This document shows positions 42,807-50,762 of a stretch of DNA of 50,800 nt, piece after piece. The stretch comes from an uncultured Elusimicrobia bacterium (lineage in GTDB: Bacteria > Elusimicrobiota > Elusimicrobia > Elusimicrobiales > Elusimicrobiaceae). Both the position numbers and the translations under genes were made by a program. The DNA lies in assembly GCA_947306425.1 (NCBI GenBank), contig CAMZGO010000009.1, positions 1-50,800 of the forward strand, given 5' to 3'. The notes beneath the pieces were generated by a model, which was not told where the DNA came from, searched no databases, and saw only the letters and a program-made list of their open reading frames with translations. Position 1 is the stretch's first letter. Each line of letters starts with the position of its first letter.

Positions 42807-43551
42807 TTACACTAACACCCCATAAGAATTCAATATTACCATGCATACCGACCGTTTTAGATTGTATTAAACCAATACTTTTAGCATTATATTTTACGGC
42901 AATAGTTTCAAAAAAATCCTGCACTTTTTTTATGGCTTTTTTACGGTTTTCTTCCATTTGAACTATACCATGCGGAACTTCTTTAGGGCTCAATTCAAAT
43001 TGCGGTTTAATCAAGAAAATTACCTTTGAATTTTGTGCCATACACTTAAACAAAGGTTCCATAATCCTTGTAAGTGAAATAAAAGAAACGTCCACAGCTG
43101 CCAAATTAAATTTACAAGGAAACATTTTATCTTCCATAAATCTGGCATTTGTATTGGGGAAAAAAGTATAATTTTCAAAAGCCAGGACTTCACTTGCGAG
43201 TTGTCCGCGGCCGACATCTACCCCAAATACTTGCTTTGCCCCTTCAAGTAAAAAACAGTGGGAAAACCCCCCCGTTGCTACCCCTATATCAAGGCACAAT
43301 TTACCTTTGGCTTCAATTCTAAATTCCGTAAGTGCTTGTTTCAATTTAAGCCCGCCCCTGGACACATAAGGACAGGGGTTTTGTTTTATTGTTATAATAT
43401 CTTCTTCTTTGACTGCTCTATCCGCCCTTGTATCAGGTTCGCCGTTAACAAGCACCACTCCTGCCATAATTAAGGCTTGGGCTTTATTTCGGCTTGGGGC
43501 AATATTCCTCATTACCAAAGCATTATCAAGACGGATTTTATTTTGTTTCAT
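42796..43551 (-). CDS. tlyA: TlyA-family rRNA 2'-O-methyltransferase
   Basis: A 251-residue protein with an N-terminal S4 RNA-binding domain (IRLDNALVMRNIAPSRNKAQALIMAGVVLVNG) and a FtsJ-like methyltransferase domain (RGGLKLKQAL, CLDIGVATGGFSHCFLLEGAKQVFGVDVGRGQL, DVSFISL, LIKPQFE). TlyA proteins methylate cytidines in 16S/23S rRNA and are often annotated as hemolysins. Start chosen is the ATG at 43551, overlapping xseB by 14 bp; a TTG 24 bp earlier is in frame but less likely. Confidence 0.9.
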   Translation of the reverse strand: MKQNKIRLDNALVMRNIAPSRNKAQALIMAGVVLVNGEPDTRADRAVKEEDIITIKQNPCPYVSRGGLKLKQALTEFRIEAKGKLCLDIGVATGGFSHCFLLEGAKQVFGVDVGRGQLASEVLAFENYTFFPNTNARFMEDKMFPCKFNLAAVDVSFISLTRIMEPLFKCMAQNSKVIFLIKPQFELSPKEVPHGIVQMEENRKKAIKKVQDFFETIAVKYNAKSIGLIQSKTVGMHGNIEFLWGVSVNEQ

Positions 43552-43777
43552 CTGTTTTGTTGTCAAACGGTTCAAGCACTAAACCGCCTGCTTTATTCTT
43601 TAACTCTTCCACTTTAAATTTTACTTCTTTTAATTTACCGGTAAGTTCCTTAGTTAATGATGCACCTTCTTCAAATAAAGCGGCTGCCTCATCTAATTGC
43701 AAAGCCGGACTCTCCAGAAAAGATACTATTTCCTCCAGACGGTTTAATTTTTCCTCAAAAGATTTTTCTTTTTTCAT
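43538..43777 (-). CDS. xseB: Exonuclease VII small subunit
   Basis: A 79-residue helical protein with the family pattern SFEEKLNRLEEIVSFLESPALQLDEAAALFEEGASLTKEL. Several copies wrap each large subunit to make exonuclease VII, which degrades single-stranded DNA. It overlaps xseA by 4 bp and tlyA by 14 bp. Confidence 0.93.
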   Translation of the reverse strand: MKKEKSFEEKLNRLEEIVSFLESPALQLDEAAALFEEGASLTKELTGKLKEVKFKVEELKNKAGGLVLEPFDNKTDETK

Positions 43778-44964
43778 ACGGTTTTTACCTCAAAAGTAGA
43801 AATTTCCGTTTGCACTTTTAAATGCTCACCGGCAACAGATTGCTTGGCAATTTTTCCGTCACTTACGCGCCTAATTATTGCATAACCACGCTTTAAAACA
43901 GCTTGCGGGCTTAAATTACTTAAAGCATTTTGTAAAAGTTGCAAATTATGTTCTTTTTTATTTACAAGATTAGTAAAATTTACAAATAATTTTTCTTTTA
44001 AATCATCAAGTTCTTGTTCTTTAGGCAAAAATATTAATCCCGGTTCCTTAAATATTTTATTTTTTATAACCGAATTTAACCGCGTTTGCAAATTAGTATA
44101 TTTCGCGTCCAAAGAAACTGCTAAAATTCTTTTTAAATTATTTAAATGTTTAATCATATCTTGTGCATTTTGAACCACAAGTTCCGCCGCAGCGGAAGGG
44201 GTAGGGGCACGCAAACTTGCGGCAAAATCAGTTAAAGTAAAATCAGTTTCATGCCCGACACAAGAAATTACAGGCACTTTACTTCTTACAACGGCGCGCA
44301 CTACTTCTTCCTCATTAAAGCACCAAAGGTCTTCAATACTCCCGCCGCCGCGCCCGAGCAAAATTACATCAGGTTTAGGATTAATTTTATTTAGGTCCTT
44401 TAAGGCCTGAATAATATTTTCTTTTGCCCCTTCGCCTTGTACTAAAGACGGGGCCAAAATTACCTGCACGTGTTTTGCACGACGGCTTAAAACAGACAAT
44501 ATATCTCTTATTGCTGCGCCGGTAGGAGAAGTTACTACCCCTATAACTTCCGGAAATTTCGGTAAAGGCAATTTATTCTCTGCATCAAACAAACCCTCTT
44601 GCGTAAGTTTGGCTTTAAGGGCTTCAAAACGAGCATATAAATCCCCCACGGTTTTAACCTGTACAGAGCGAACTATTATTTGATAGCGCCCCGTTTTAAT
44701 ATAGCAGGAAATATCACCTCGTACGCAGACTTTATCTCCTTCTTTTAACTTTACCCCCCAAGCATTACCCTTAAACAAAACAGCACCTATAAGGGCATTT
44801 TCATCTTTTAAATCAAAATAAATATGCCCGCTTGCAGCAGTTTTTAAATTTGATATTTCCCCCTCTATACAGACATTAGAAAGTACACCTTCAAGCATTT
44901 CCTTTATTATGCCTGAAATTTCACAAACGGAAAATATTTTATTTTCATCAAAAACAATACTCAT
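43774..44964 (-). CDS. xseA: Exonuclease VII large subunit
   Basis: The catalytic subunit of the single-strand exonuclease. At 396 residues it has an N-terminal OB domain (VCIEGEISNLKTAASGHIYFDLKDENALIGAVLF). The catalytic core follows with VVTSPTGAAIRDILSVLSRRA, LLGRGGGSIEDLWCFNEEEVVRAV and SCVGHETDFTLTDFAASLRAPTPSAAAELV. A helical C-terminal region comes next, and the tail RGYAIIR is family-typical. It overlaps rarA and xseB by 4 bp each. Confidence 0.96.
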   Translation of the reverse strand: MSIVFDENKIFSVCEISGIIKEMLEGVLSNVCIEGEISNLKTAASGHIYFDLKDENALIGAVLFKGNAWGVKLKEGDKVCVRGDISCYIKTGRYQIIVRSVQVKTVGDLYARFEALKAKLTQEGLFDAENKLPLPKFPEVIGVVTSPTGAAIRDILSVLSRRAKHVQVILAPSLVQGEGAKENIIQALKDLNKINPKPDVILLGRGGGSIEDLWCFNEEEVVRAVVRSKVPVISCVGHETDFTLTDFAASLRAPTPSAAAELVVQNAQDMIKHLNNLKRILAVSLDAKYTNLQTRLNSVIKNKIFKEPGLIFLPKEQELDDLKEKLFVNFTNLVNKKEHNLQLLQNALSNLSPQAVLKRGYAIIRRVSDGKIAKQSVAGEHLKVQTEISTFEVKTV

Positions 44965-46229
44965 TTTTTCTTTAACGCGGCTTGGCGTTCCTTAATAGTT
45001 TTTTCTTTACCCATTTCGGTCGGTTTATAAAACTTTTTTGGGTTTGGCATATATTCTTGCTTTACATAATGGTTTGGGAAATCATGTGCATATTTATATC
45101 CCTCGTTCTTCATACCGCTTTGCAAATGTTTAGGCACATCACGCCGCGGACCGTTATTTACTTCTTCCAAAGCACTGTCTATTGCCAAGTAAGAGGCATT
45201 TGACTTGGGCGCACAAGCTACATATATAGCAGCCTCCGCCAAAGGGATACGGACCTCGGGCATTCCTAAAACCTCGGCACTCTTAAAAGCTGCTTCAGCA
45301 ACCACTAAAGCGGTAGGTTCCGCAAGACCGACATCTTCAGCCGCGCAAATTAATATACGGCGGGCAATAAAACGCGGGTCTTCACCGCTTGCAAGCATAC
45401 GTGCAAGCCAATAAACCGCTGCATCCGGGTCAGAACCGCGCATTGACTTAATAAAGGCAGAAATAATATCATAATGGGCATCGCCTTTTTTATCATAGTT
45501 TAAATGGCGCAGTTGTATACATTCCTTTGCAATTTCAAGCGTGATTTCTTTTTTACCGCCGTTATACGGGGTTGTAATTAAGGCAAGTTCAACGGCATTT
45601 AAAAAACGGCGGGCATCACCGTTTGCCTGGGTTATAAGATAATCAGCTGCATCTTCTGCAGTGATAAAATTTTGTAAGGCCTCAGCATTTTTTAAGATTT
45701 TGTTTAAATCTTCCCTCTTTAAAGGCTTGAACTCAAAGACGGAAAAGCGCGAAAGTAAAGCATTATTAATATAAAAATAGGGATTTTCGGTAGTAAGACC
45801 GATTAAAATAATCTGCCCGCTTTCCACAGAGGGTAAAAGTACATCTTGCTGGGTTTTATTAAAATGGTGTATTTCATCTAAAATAAGTAAAGTACGGGAA
45901 GTGCTTTTGTTCTCTTGCCTGTATTTTGCTTCGGTTAAAACCTGCTTTAATTCCGTTACTCCTGCTGCTGCGGCATTAAGTTCAAATACCTTTGATTTTG
46001 TTTGTTTGGCTATAAACCTCGCAAGACCTGTTTTACCAACTCCCGGCGGACCAAAGAAAACAGCGGAAGTTACTTTATCGGCCTCAATTAGACGCCTAAG
46101 CATTTTACCGGGCCCTAAAATTGCCTCTTGGCCGGCAAAGTCCTCTAGTTTTTGCGGGGCCATCTTCGCAGCCAGCGGCATAGATTGGGCATTAAATTCT
46201 TCTTGTTCTTTGGTAAAAAAATCTTCCAT
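44961..46229 (-). CDS. rarA: Replication-associated recombination protein RarA/MgsA
   Basis: A 422-residue AAA+ ATPase related to clamp loaders, acting at stalled replication forks. Motifs are KLEDFAGQEAILGPG, Walker A FFGPPGVGKTGLARFIA, Walker B LLILDEIHHFNKTQQDVLLPSVESG, sensor 1 LIGLTTENP and the arginine finger region LLSRFSVFEF. The MgsA C-terminal tetramerisation part contains DPDAAVYWLARMLASGEDPRFIARRILICAAEDVGLA. GAGGTC precedes the ATG. It lies 6 bp after the zapA-like gene. Confidence 0.96.
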   Translation of the reverse strand: MEDFFTKEQEEFNAQSMPLAAKMAPQKLEDFAGQEAILGPGKMLRRLIEADKVTSAVFFGPPGVGKTGLARFIAKQTKSKVFELNAAAAGVTELKQVLTEAKYRQENKSTSRTLLILDEIHHFNKTQQDVLLPSVESGQIILIGLTTENPYFYINNALLSRFSVFEFKPLKREDLNKILKNAEALQNFITAEDAADYLITQANGDARRFLNAVELALITTPYNGGKKEITLEIAKECIQLRHLNYDKKGDAHYDIISAFIKSMRGSDPDAAVYWLARMLASGEDPRFIARRILICAAEDVGLAEPTALVVAEAAFKSAEVLGMPEVRIPLAEAAIYVACAPKSNASYLAIDSALEEVNNGPRRDVPKHLQSGMKNEGYKYAHDFPNHYVKQEYMPNPKKFYKPTEMGKEKTIKERQAALKKK

Positions 46230-46235
46230 AGGACC

Positions 46236-46535
46236 TCAAGGATTTTTTAAAAAGTTTTCAAGACGTTTCAATGTTTCGTCAAGGCGTTTTTCCTCGGCTT
46301 TTTGCTTACCTTTTTCAAGATGTTCAATTTGATATAAACGCATGGCATAACTTAAAGCCACATAAGCAAATAAATCAGCGGTACTCATCAAATTTTTTTT
46401 ATTAGAAAACTCCATTATATCTTCTTCAATTTTAGTCACAATAGTGCTTATCTCCCCATCTGTTAAACCGTCAAGGGGGACATCTTTAAGCGTAATTCTG
46501 TTTACTGTTATATCACGTTTCTCTACTTTGCTCAT
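46236..46535 (-). CDS. ZapA-like cell-division protein
   Basis: A 99-residue protein. The N-terminal strands (DITVNRITLKDVPLDGLTDGEISTIVTKIEEDIMEF) and a long C-terminal helix (ADLFAYVALSYAMRLYQIEHLEKGKQKAEEK) resemble ZapA, which cross-links FtsZ filaments. Support also comes from position just after pheT, a common site for zapA. Weak sequence similarity keeps the confidence moderate. It overlaps the preceding coiled-coil gene by 4 bp. Confidence 0.55.
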   Translation of the reverse strand: MSKVEKRDITVNRITLKDVPLDGLTDGEISTIVTKIEEDIMEFSNKKNLMSTADLFAYVALSYAMRLYQIEHLEKGKQKAEEKRLDETLKRLENFLKNP

Positions 46536-46807
46536 TTGTCAATTTTCGGTGTAGATACTTGGGACTCTATTCGCACAATTTCCTTATCTATTTTAATATA
46601 TAATTTTTTTAAAAGCACGGTTGTAATATCTTTCCATTCCTTCAAGGCATTTACCGTTTCCTGCGTACTTTGATACAAGCGCATTTTAGATTCAAGTAAT
46701 TTAATTCTGGCAGACAAAGCAGCATTTTCCTCATCCTTATTCTTCATACGTAAAAGGAGTTGGTCCACTAAAAGTTCAAGTTTTTTATACTTGTCTTTGC
46801 TATCCAT
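46532..46807 (-). CDS. Short coiled-coil protein, ZapB-like
   Basis: A 91-residue, almost wholly helical protein with heptads between about 5 and 50 (KLELLVDQLLLRMKNKDEENAALSARIKLLESKMRLY). No enzyme motif. Position between pheT and the zapA-like gene suggests a division-associated coiled coil like ZapB, but coiled coils of this size are not diagnostic. GAGGT lies before the ATG and only 1 bp separates it from pheT. Confidence 0.5.
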   Translation of the reverse strand: MDSKDKYKKLELLVDQLLLRMKNKDEENAALSARIKLLESKMRLYQSTQETVNALKEWKDITTVLLKKLYIKIDKEIVRIESQVSTPKIDK

Positions 46808-46808
46808 T

Positions 46809-49178
46809 TTACCTCAATATCGCTTCAAAAGAAGTTTGCAATATTTTGAAGATATTTTCAATAAAAACATTAACTTCTTTATCAGTTAAAGTTTTACCTT
46901 GCGCAGTAAATTCAAAACGCAAAGTTAAACTTTTTTTATTTTGCGGTAAGTTTTTGCCTTCATACAAATCAATTAAATTAATTTTCGCGGGTATATCTTT
47001 TAACGCTTTTAGTACATCTTCGTAAGAAATATTTTCATTTATTATAAAAGACAAATCACGCCATGCACTAGGTAAATTCGGCACATCTGCGGCCTTTTTA
47101 AATTCGGCAGCAGAAAATTGTTTTTCCAAATTCTTAACGCTAAATTCAAAGGCATAGACTTGTTGTTTAATATCATAATCTTTCAAAGTTAACGGGTGCA
47201 ATTCTCCTAAGTAACCAATAACTTTTTTATCTACAACGATTTCCATACAAATTTTTGGGTGCATATATTTCGGTGCTTGTTTTGAGGGTTGCAAAGTATA
47301 CTCAAAATCTCCCAAAAGTTTTGTTATAACGCCTTTCAAGCCATAAAAGCCGACTTGGCATTGAGGACTTAAAAAGAATTTCTCACGAGGGGTTTTACCC
47401 GTCATCACACCGGCAAGAGTAAAATTCTCAACCGGATAACCTTTTTGCAAGGAGAAAGTTTTGTCGTATTCAAACAAACTTAAATCATTATTTGAAAATC
47501 TTTGGTTATACTCCAAATTTTTAAGCAAACTAGCGAGCAAAGAAGGGCGCAAATACTCAAGGCCTTCAGCTAAAGGATTGGCAATTTCCGGAACTTGCGC
47601 AGTTGTATAACCGAAATTTTCCACATCTTTTTGGGAAGTAAGAGCAATATTTTTACATTCAAAAAATCCAAGGCCGACTAATTTTTGTGCAAAAATTTCA
47701 CCCATATCAATGGTTTTCGGATGTTCGGCAAAATACAAAGTTGCATGTGTGGAAGTTATTTGCGGTGCCAAATTTTCAAGCCCATAGTAGCGGGCGATTT
47801 CCTCCGCAATATCCCAACGGTGTTTTAAATCTCTCCTATAAGAATGTGCTTTAAAAGTCCATTTTTCCCCAACGGTTAAGGTACCTAAAGATTTTAAAAT
47901 CTGTTCTGCCTTTTCCTGTGGAACTTCCATTCCCAAAATATTTTCAATTTGCTTTAAAGTAAAAGTTACCTCAGGCGTTTCAATTTTTTGCGGGTAAACG
48001 TCATTTATTTCGCTTGGTATGCCACCGCAAATTTCAAGTATCAAAGCACTAGCAGCTTGCATGGCTAAGACTGTACCCTCAATATCAAGCCCGCGTTCAA
48101 ATCTTTGGGAAGATTCAGAACTTAACCCCAATTTTTTTGAAGTTTTATTTATACAAACCGGATTAAAGTAGGCAGATTCAAGGAAAATATCTTTGGTAGT
48201 ATCCAAAATACTATCTTGCTTTCCGCCTAAAATACCGGCAAGGCAAAGAGGTTTTTTATCATCACAAATTACAAGCATCTGCGAAGTTAAATTGCGTTTA
48301 ATATCATCAAGGCCTAAAAATTCCTCTCCTTCTTGGGCAAAACGGACATTGATTTTGCCGCCCTCAATATGGCTTAAATCAAAAGCATGCAAAGGCTGCC
48401 CGAACTCAAACATAACATAGTTTGTTATATCAACCAAAGCATTCTTTGGGTTTACGCCAAGTGCAAGTAACCTATCTTGCAACCATTGCGGAGACGGCAC
48501 ATTTTTAACATCCCTAATAATGCGCCCCATATATCTTTGGCAGCCGTCGGGGCCGCAAGGTAAATTAATTTCCAAACTCTTATCTTCGCCCTTAATTTGA
48601 GTATAAGTTTTATTTTTAAGAGGCAGATTAAGCAAGGTGGAAAGTTCCCGTGCAATACCCAAAACACTCATTAAATCCGGGCGGTTAGGGGTAAGTTCAA
48701 GGTCAAAAATATAATCAGCATCACCGCCGTAAAGTGCTTTAACGTCAGTTCCTACGGGTATATTTTTATCTAAAATCAAAATACCTTTTTGGCGTGTGCT
48801 TGCAAGGCCGAGTTCATCAGCGGAACAAAGCATGCCTTCGGAAGTTACGCCGCGTATAACCGCCGGTTTTAAAACAATATGCCCAAGGCGCGCACCCACT
48901 TTTGCAAGCGGCACAATTTGGCCGACTGCGATATTTTGTGCACCGCAAACAACGCGCTGCGGCCCGTCTTTAGTAGTTAAATCTACCAAATGCAGATGGT
49001 CTGAATTCGGGTGGTTTTCAATACGCTCAATTCTGGCCGTATAAACGCCGTCAAAATCTGCACCGGTTTTTTTAAGGTCTGCCACTTCCATACCTAGAGA
49101 GGTAAAATGTTTTGTTAATTCCTCAGTAGTTAAATTAATATCAATAAAATCTTTAAGCCAAGAATATAAAAGTTTCAT
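46809..49178 (-). CDS. pheT: Phenylalanyl-tRNA synthetase beta subunit
   Basis: A 789-residue subunit with the usual order of domains: tRNA-binding EMAP-like domain (about 38-150, VYTARIERIENHPNSDHLHLVDL..VVCGAQNI), B3/B4 editing domain (about 200-370, ALVDITNYVMFEFGQPLHAFD), and B5 domain (about 395-465). The catalytic-like core has RRDLKHRWDIAEEIARYYG and LRPSLLASLLKNLEYN. The C-terminal FDX-ACB anticodon domain has PSAWRDLSFIINENISYEDVLKAL. It pairs with PheS as an alpha2beta2 enzyme. It starts directly after the pheS stop with GGAG upstream. Confidence 0.97.
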   Translation of the reverse strand: MKLLYSWLKDFIDINLTTEELTKHFTSLGMEVADLKKTGADFDGVYTARIERIENHPNSDHLHLVDLTTKDGPQRVVCGAQNIAVGQIVPLAKVGARLGHIVLKPAVIRGVTSEGMLCSADELGLASTRQKGILILDKNIPVGTDVKALYGGDADYIFDLELTPNRPDLMSVLGIARELSTLLNLPLKNKTYTQIKGEDKSLEINLPCGPDGCQRYMGRIIRDVKNVPSPQWLQDRLLALGVNPKNALVDITNYVMFEFGQPLHAFDLSHIEGGKINVRFAQEGEEFLGLDDIKRNLTSQMLVICDDKKPLCLAGILGGKQDSILDTTKDIFLESAYFNPVCINKTSKKLGLSSESSQRFERGLDIEGTVLAMQAASALILEICGGIPSEINDVYPQKIETPEVTFTLKQIENILGMEVPQEKAEQILKSLGTLTVGEKWTFKAHSYRRDLKHRWDIAEEIARYYGLENLAPQITSTHATLYFAEHPKTIDMGEIFAQKLVGLGFFECKNIALTSQKDVENFGYTTAQVPEIANPLAEGLEYLRPSLLASLLKNLEYNQRFSNNDLSLFEYDKTFSLQKGYPVENFTLAGVMTGKTPREKFFLSPQCQVGFYGLKGVITKLLGDFEYTLQPSKQAPKYMHPKICMEIVVDKKVIGYLGELHPLTLKDYDIKQQVYAFEFSVKNLEKQFSAAEFKKAADVPNLPSAWRDLSFIINENISYEDVLKALKDIPAKINLIDLYEGKNLPQNKKSLTLRFEFTAQGKTLTDKEVNVFIENIFKILQTSFEAILR

Positions 49179-50231
49179 TTAAAATTGCTCCAAAATTCTA
49201 ATATCGTTTTCATAAAAAGCACGGATGTCTTTTATGTTTAAACTAAACATTGCCAAACGCTCAACACCCATACCAAAAGCATAACCGCTGTAAATTTCCG
49301 GGTCAATGCCGCAATTTTTTAAGACATTTGGATGAACAACACCGGCCCCTAACATTTCTTTCCAACCGCTGCCGCGGCAGACAGGGCAGTTAGCATCTTT
49401 ACCTTCACAAAACACACATTTGACATCAACTTCAACACTCGGTTCAGTAAACGGGAAGAAAGATGAGCGGAAACGCACTTCCGCTTTTTGCCCAAAAAGA
49501 CCGCGCATAAAAACAGTTAAATCGCGCTTTAAATCGGCAAGTGAAACATTTTTGTCCACATACAGCCCCTCAATTTGGTTAAAGACGGGGTAATGTGTTG
49601 CGTCAATAGCATCTTTTCTGAACACTCTGCCGGGCGCCATAATACGAATTGGCGGTTTTTGTTTTTGCATAGTGCGGATTTGTACCCCTGAAGTATGCGT
49701 TCTTAAAACAAAATCTTTGCGTGTGGTATTTTTGATAAAAAATGTATCCTGCATATCGCGTGCCGGATGATTTTTGGGAATATTTAAAGCATCAAAATTA
49801 TGCAATTCATCTTCTATGAGAGGCCCTTCCGCCCAAACAAAACCAAGGCGTGATAAAATGTCCGTCATTCTTTTTTGCGCTATGGCAAGAGGGTGCCTTT
49901 TGCCTTGATTAAAAGGAAAAGCGGGCAAAGTTAAATCAATTTTTGTTTGGTTTAAATTTTCATTGATTTCTTTTAAAGAAATTTCGGCAAGTTTTGCTTC
50001 AAAAGCAGAAGTTAAAGATTGTTTTAAAGCATTACTTTTAGGGCCGAATAACTTTTTTTCTTCTAAAGAAAGGTCCTTTAAGTTTTTAAGGAGTTCCGTT
50101 AAAACGCCCTTTCTGCCAAGGGCGGAAATTTGCAAATCCTGCAATTCTTTAGTATTTTGGCAGGTTTGCAATTTTGAAGTATATAGTGTTTCAATTTCTG
50201 AAAGTTTTGTAAGTAGTTCGTTAATCGTCAT
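49179..50231 (-). CDS. pheS: Phenylalanyl-tRNA synthetase alpha subunit
   Basis: The 350-residue catalytic subunit. An N-terminal helical arm (about 1-85) is followed by the class II core: HPLAIAQKRMTDILSRLGF, TFFIKNTTRKDFVLRTHTSGVQIRTM, PGRVFRKDAIDATHYPVFNQIEGLYVD, FFPFTEPSVEVDV and motif 3 GYAFGMGVERLAM. The four cysteines in CVFCEGKDANCPVCRGSGW are normal for this family. It is the first gene of the 11-gene chain. No Shine-Dalgarno is visible, and a TATAAT box ends 8 nt before the ATG, so the message may be leaderless. Confidence 0.97.
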   Translation of the reverse strand: MTINELLTKLSEIETLYTSKLQTCQNTKELQDLQISALGRKGVLTELLKNLKDLSLEEKKLFGPKSNALKQSLTSAFEAKLAEISLKEINENLNQTKIDLTLPAFPFNQGKRHPLAIAQKRMTDILSRLGFVWAEGPLIEDELHNFDALNIPKNHPARDMQDTFFIKNTTRKDFVLRTHTSGVQIRTMQKQKPPIRIMAPGRVFRKDAIDATHYPVFNQIEGLYVDKNVSLADLKRDLTVFMRGLFGQKAEVRFRSSFFPFTEPSVEVDVKCVFCEGKDANCPVCRGSGWKEMLGAGVVHPNVLKNCGIDPEIYSGYAFGMGVERLAMFSLNIKDIRAFYENDIRILEQF

Positions 50232-50239
50232 ATATATAC

Positions 50240-50245
50240 ATTATA
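50240..50245 (-). promoter_or_regulatory. Candidate -10 box of the pheS operon, unusually close to the start
   Basis: A perfect minus-strand TATAAT (50245-50240) ends 8 nt before the pheS ATG. Only a poor -35 (TTCCAC, 17 bp upstream) is seen. Transcription would begin at or beside the start codon. Confidence 0.45.
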
Positions 50246-50269
50246 CAACATTACGCGCGCGTGTGGAAG

Positions 50270-50465
50270 AATAGGAAATCTACAGTTTTAGTTTGTGTGC
50301 CGTCAAAGCCTTTTTGGTAAATTTTAGTTTTTATTCTCCTGGAGTACCGCAAACTCGCTATGCTCGTTTTACTTCTTGGTACACGTCGTCAAATAAAAAC
50401 TAAAATTTTCTCAAAAATACTTGTCGGGTGCGAGTGTACGGTTTGGCTTTATGTCGCAGAGAAAA
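50270..50465 (+). repeat. Dispersed hairpin repeat, copy D (first unit)
   Basis: This copy lies in the opposite orientation to A and C. A perfect 17-bp inverted repeat begins AAATTTTAGTTTTTATT (50319-50335) and pairs with 50392-50408. Inside it are GTACC/GGTAC and a diverged apical CTCGCTATGCTCG. The conserved tail CTCAAAAATACTTGTCGGGTG and GGTTTGGCTTTAT follow. Confidence 0.75.
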
Positions 50466-50588
50466 TAAAAATTCCATTAAATCTACTGTGCGATACGCCT
50501 ACGTACTCGCGCGCTGACTTTCAAAAGATAAAATTTTTCTTTAAAAAACTTTCCGGATGTGCTTAATAGGTTTGGCTTTGTTTTATGG
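50466..50588 (+). repeat. Dispersed hairpin repeat, copy E (second, degenerate unit)
   Basis: It follows copy D head to tail and matches copy B: AAATCTACTGTGCG, TACTCGCGCGCT, then AAAATTTTTCTTTAAAAAACTTTCCGG and the tail GGTTTGGCTTTGTTTTATGG. It stops at the stop codon of the TPR remnant on the other strand. The D-E pair repeats the C-B arrangement. Confidence 0.6.
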
Positions 50589-50762
50589 TTAATCAAATTT
50601 TCCGGTTAATATTTTTTTGAGAGTTAAAGCAGTTTCATTTTTTGGAGAAAGTTTTAATACCGTTTGGCAATCAATTATGGCTTTTTCTATTTCCCTAATA
50701 CGCATAAAAAAATAAATTCTGCTGATATATGATATAATTTTGAATATTTGGCCTAATGGTCA
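50589..50762 (-). pseudogene. Decayed 3' end of a small TPR gene
   Basis: Minus-strand frame from an in-frame TGA (50762-50760) to TAA (50591-50589) encodes about 56 residues (ISYISRIYFFMRIREIEKA, then AIIDCQTVLKLSPKNETALTLKKILTGKF) alignable with the C-terminal half of the TPR protein at 28551-29000 (INYMSRMRFYVSIGEDKKA, then ALADCESILKISPANKLVLEYKKALTEKL). Upstream of the TGA, none of the three frames to 50800 continues the match, so the 5' part is lost or scrambled. The first ATG inside would give only 38 residues. The window ends at 50800. Confidence 0.6.

Noticed and set aside
49380-49430. Inserted zinc-finger-like cysteines in PheS
   Set aside because: The CxxC..CxxC segment before motif 3 is normal for many bacterial PheS proteins.
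50251-50262. GCGCGCG tract upstream of pheS as a Z-DNA or regulatory site
   Set aside because: Only about 10 bp long and not repeated elsewhere; no support beyond base composition.
50589-50705. 38-codon ORF at the right edge as a real small gene
   Set aside because: No ribosome-binding site, and its similarity to the TPR protein continues upstream of the ATG to an in-frame stop, so it is better read as a decayed tail.
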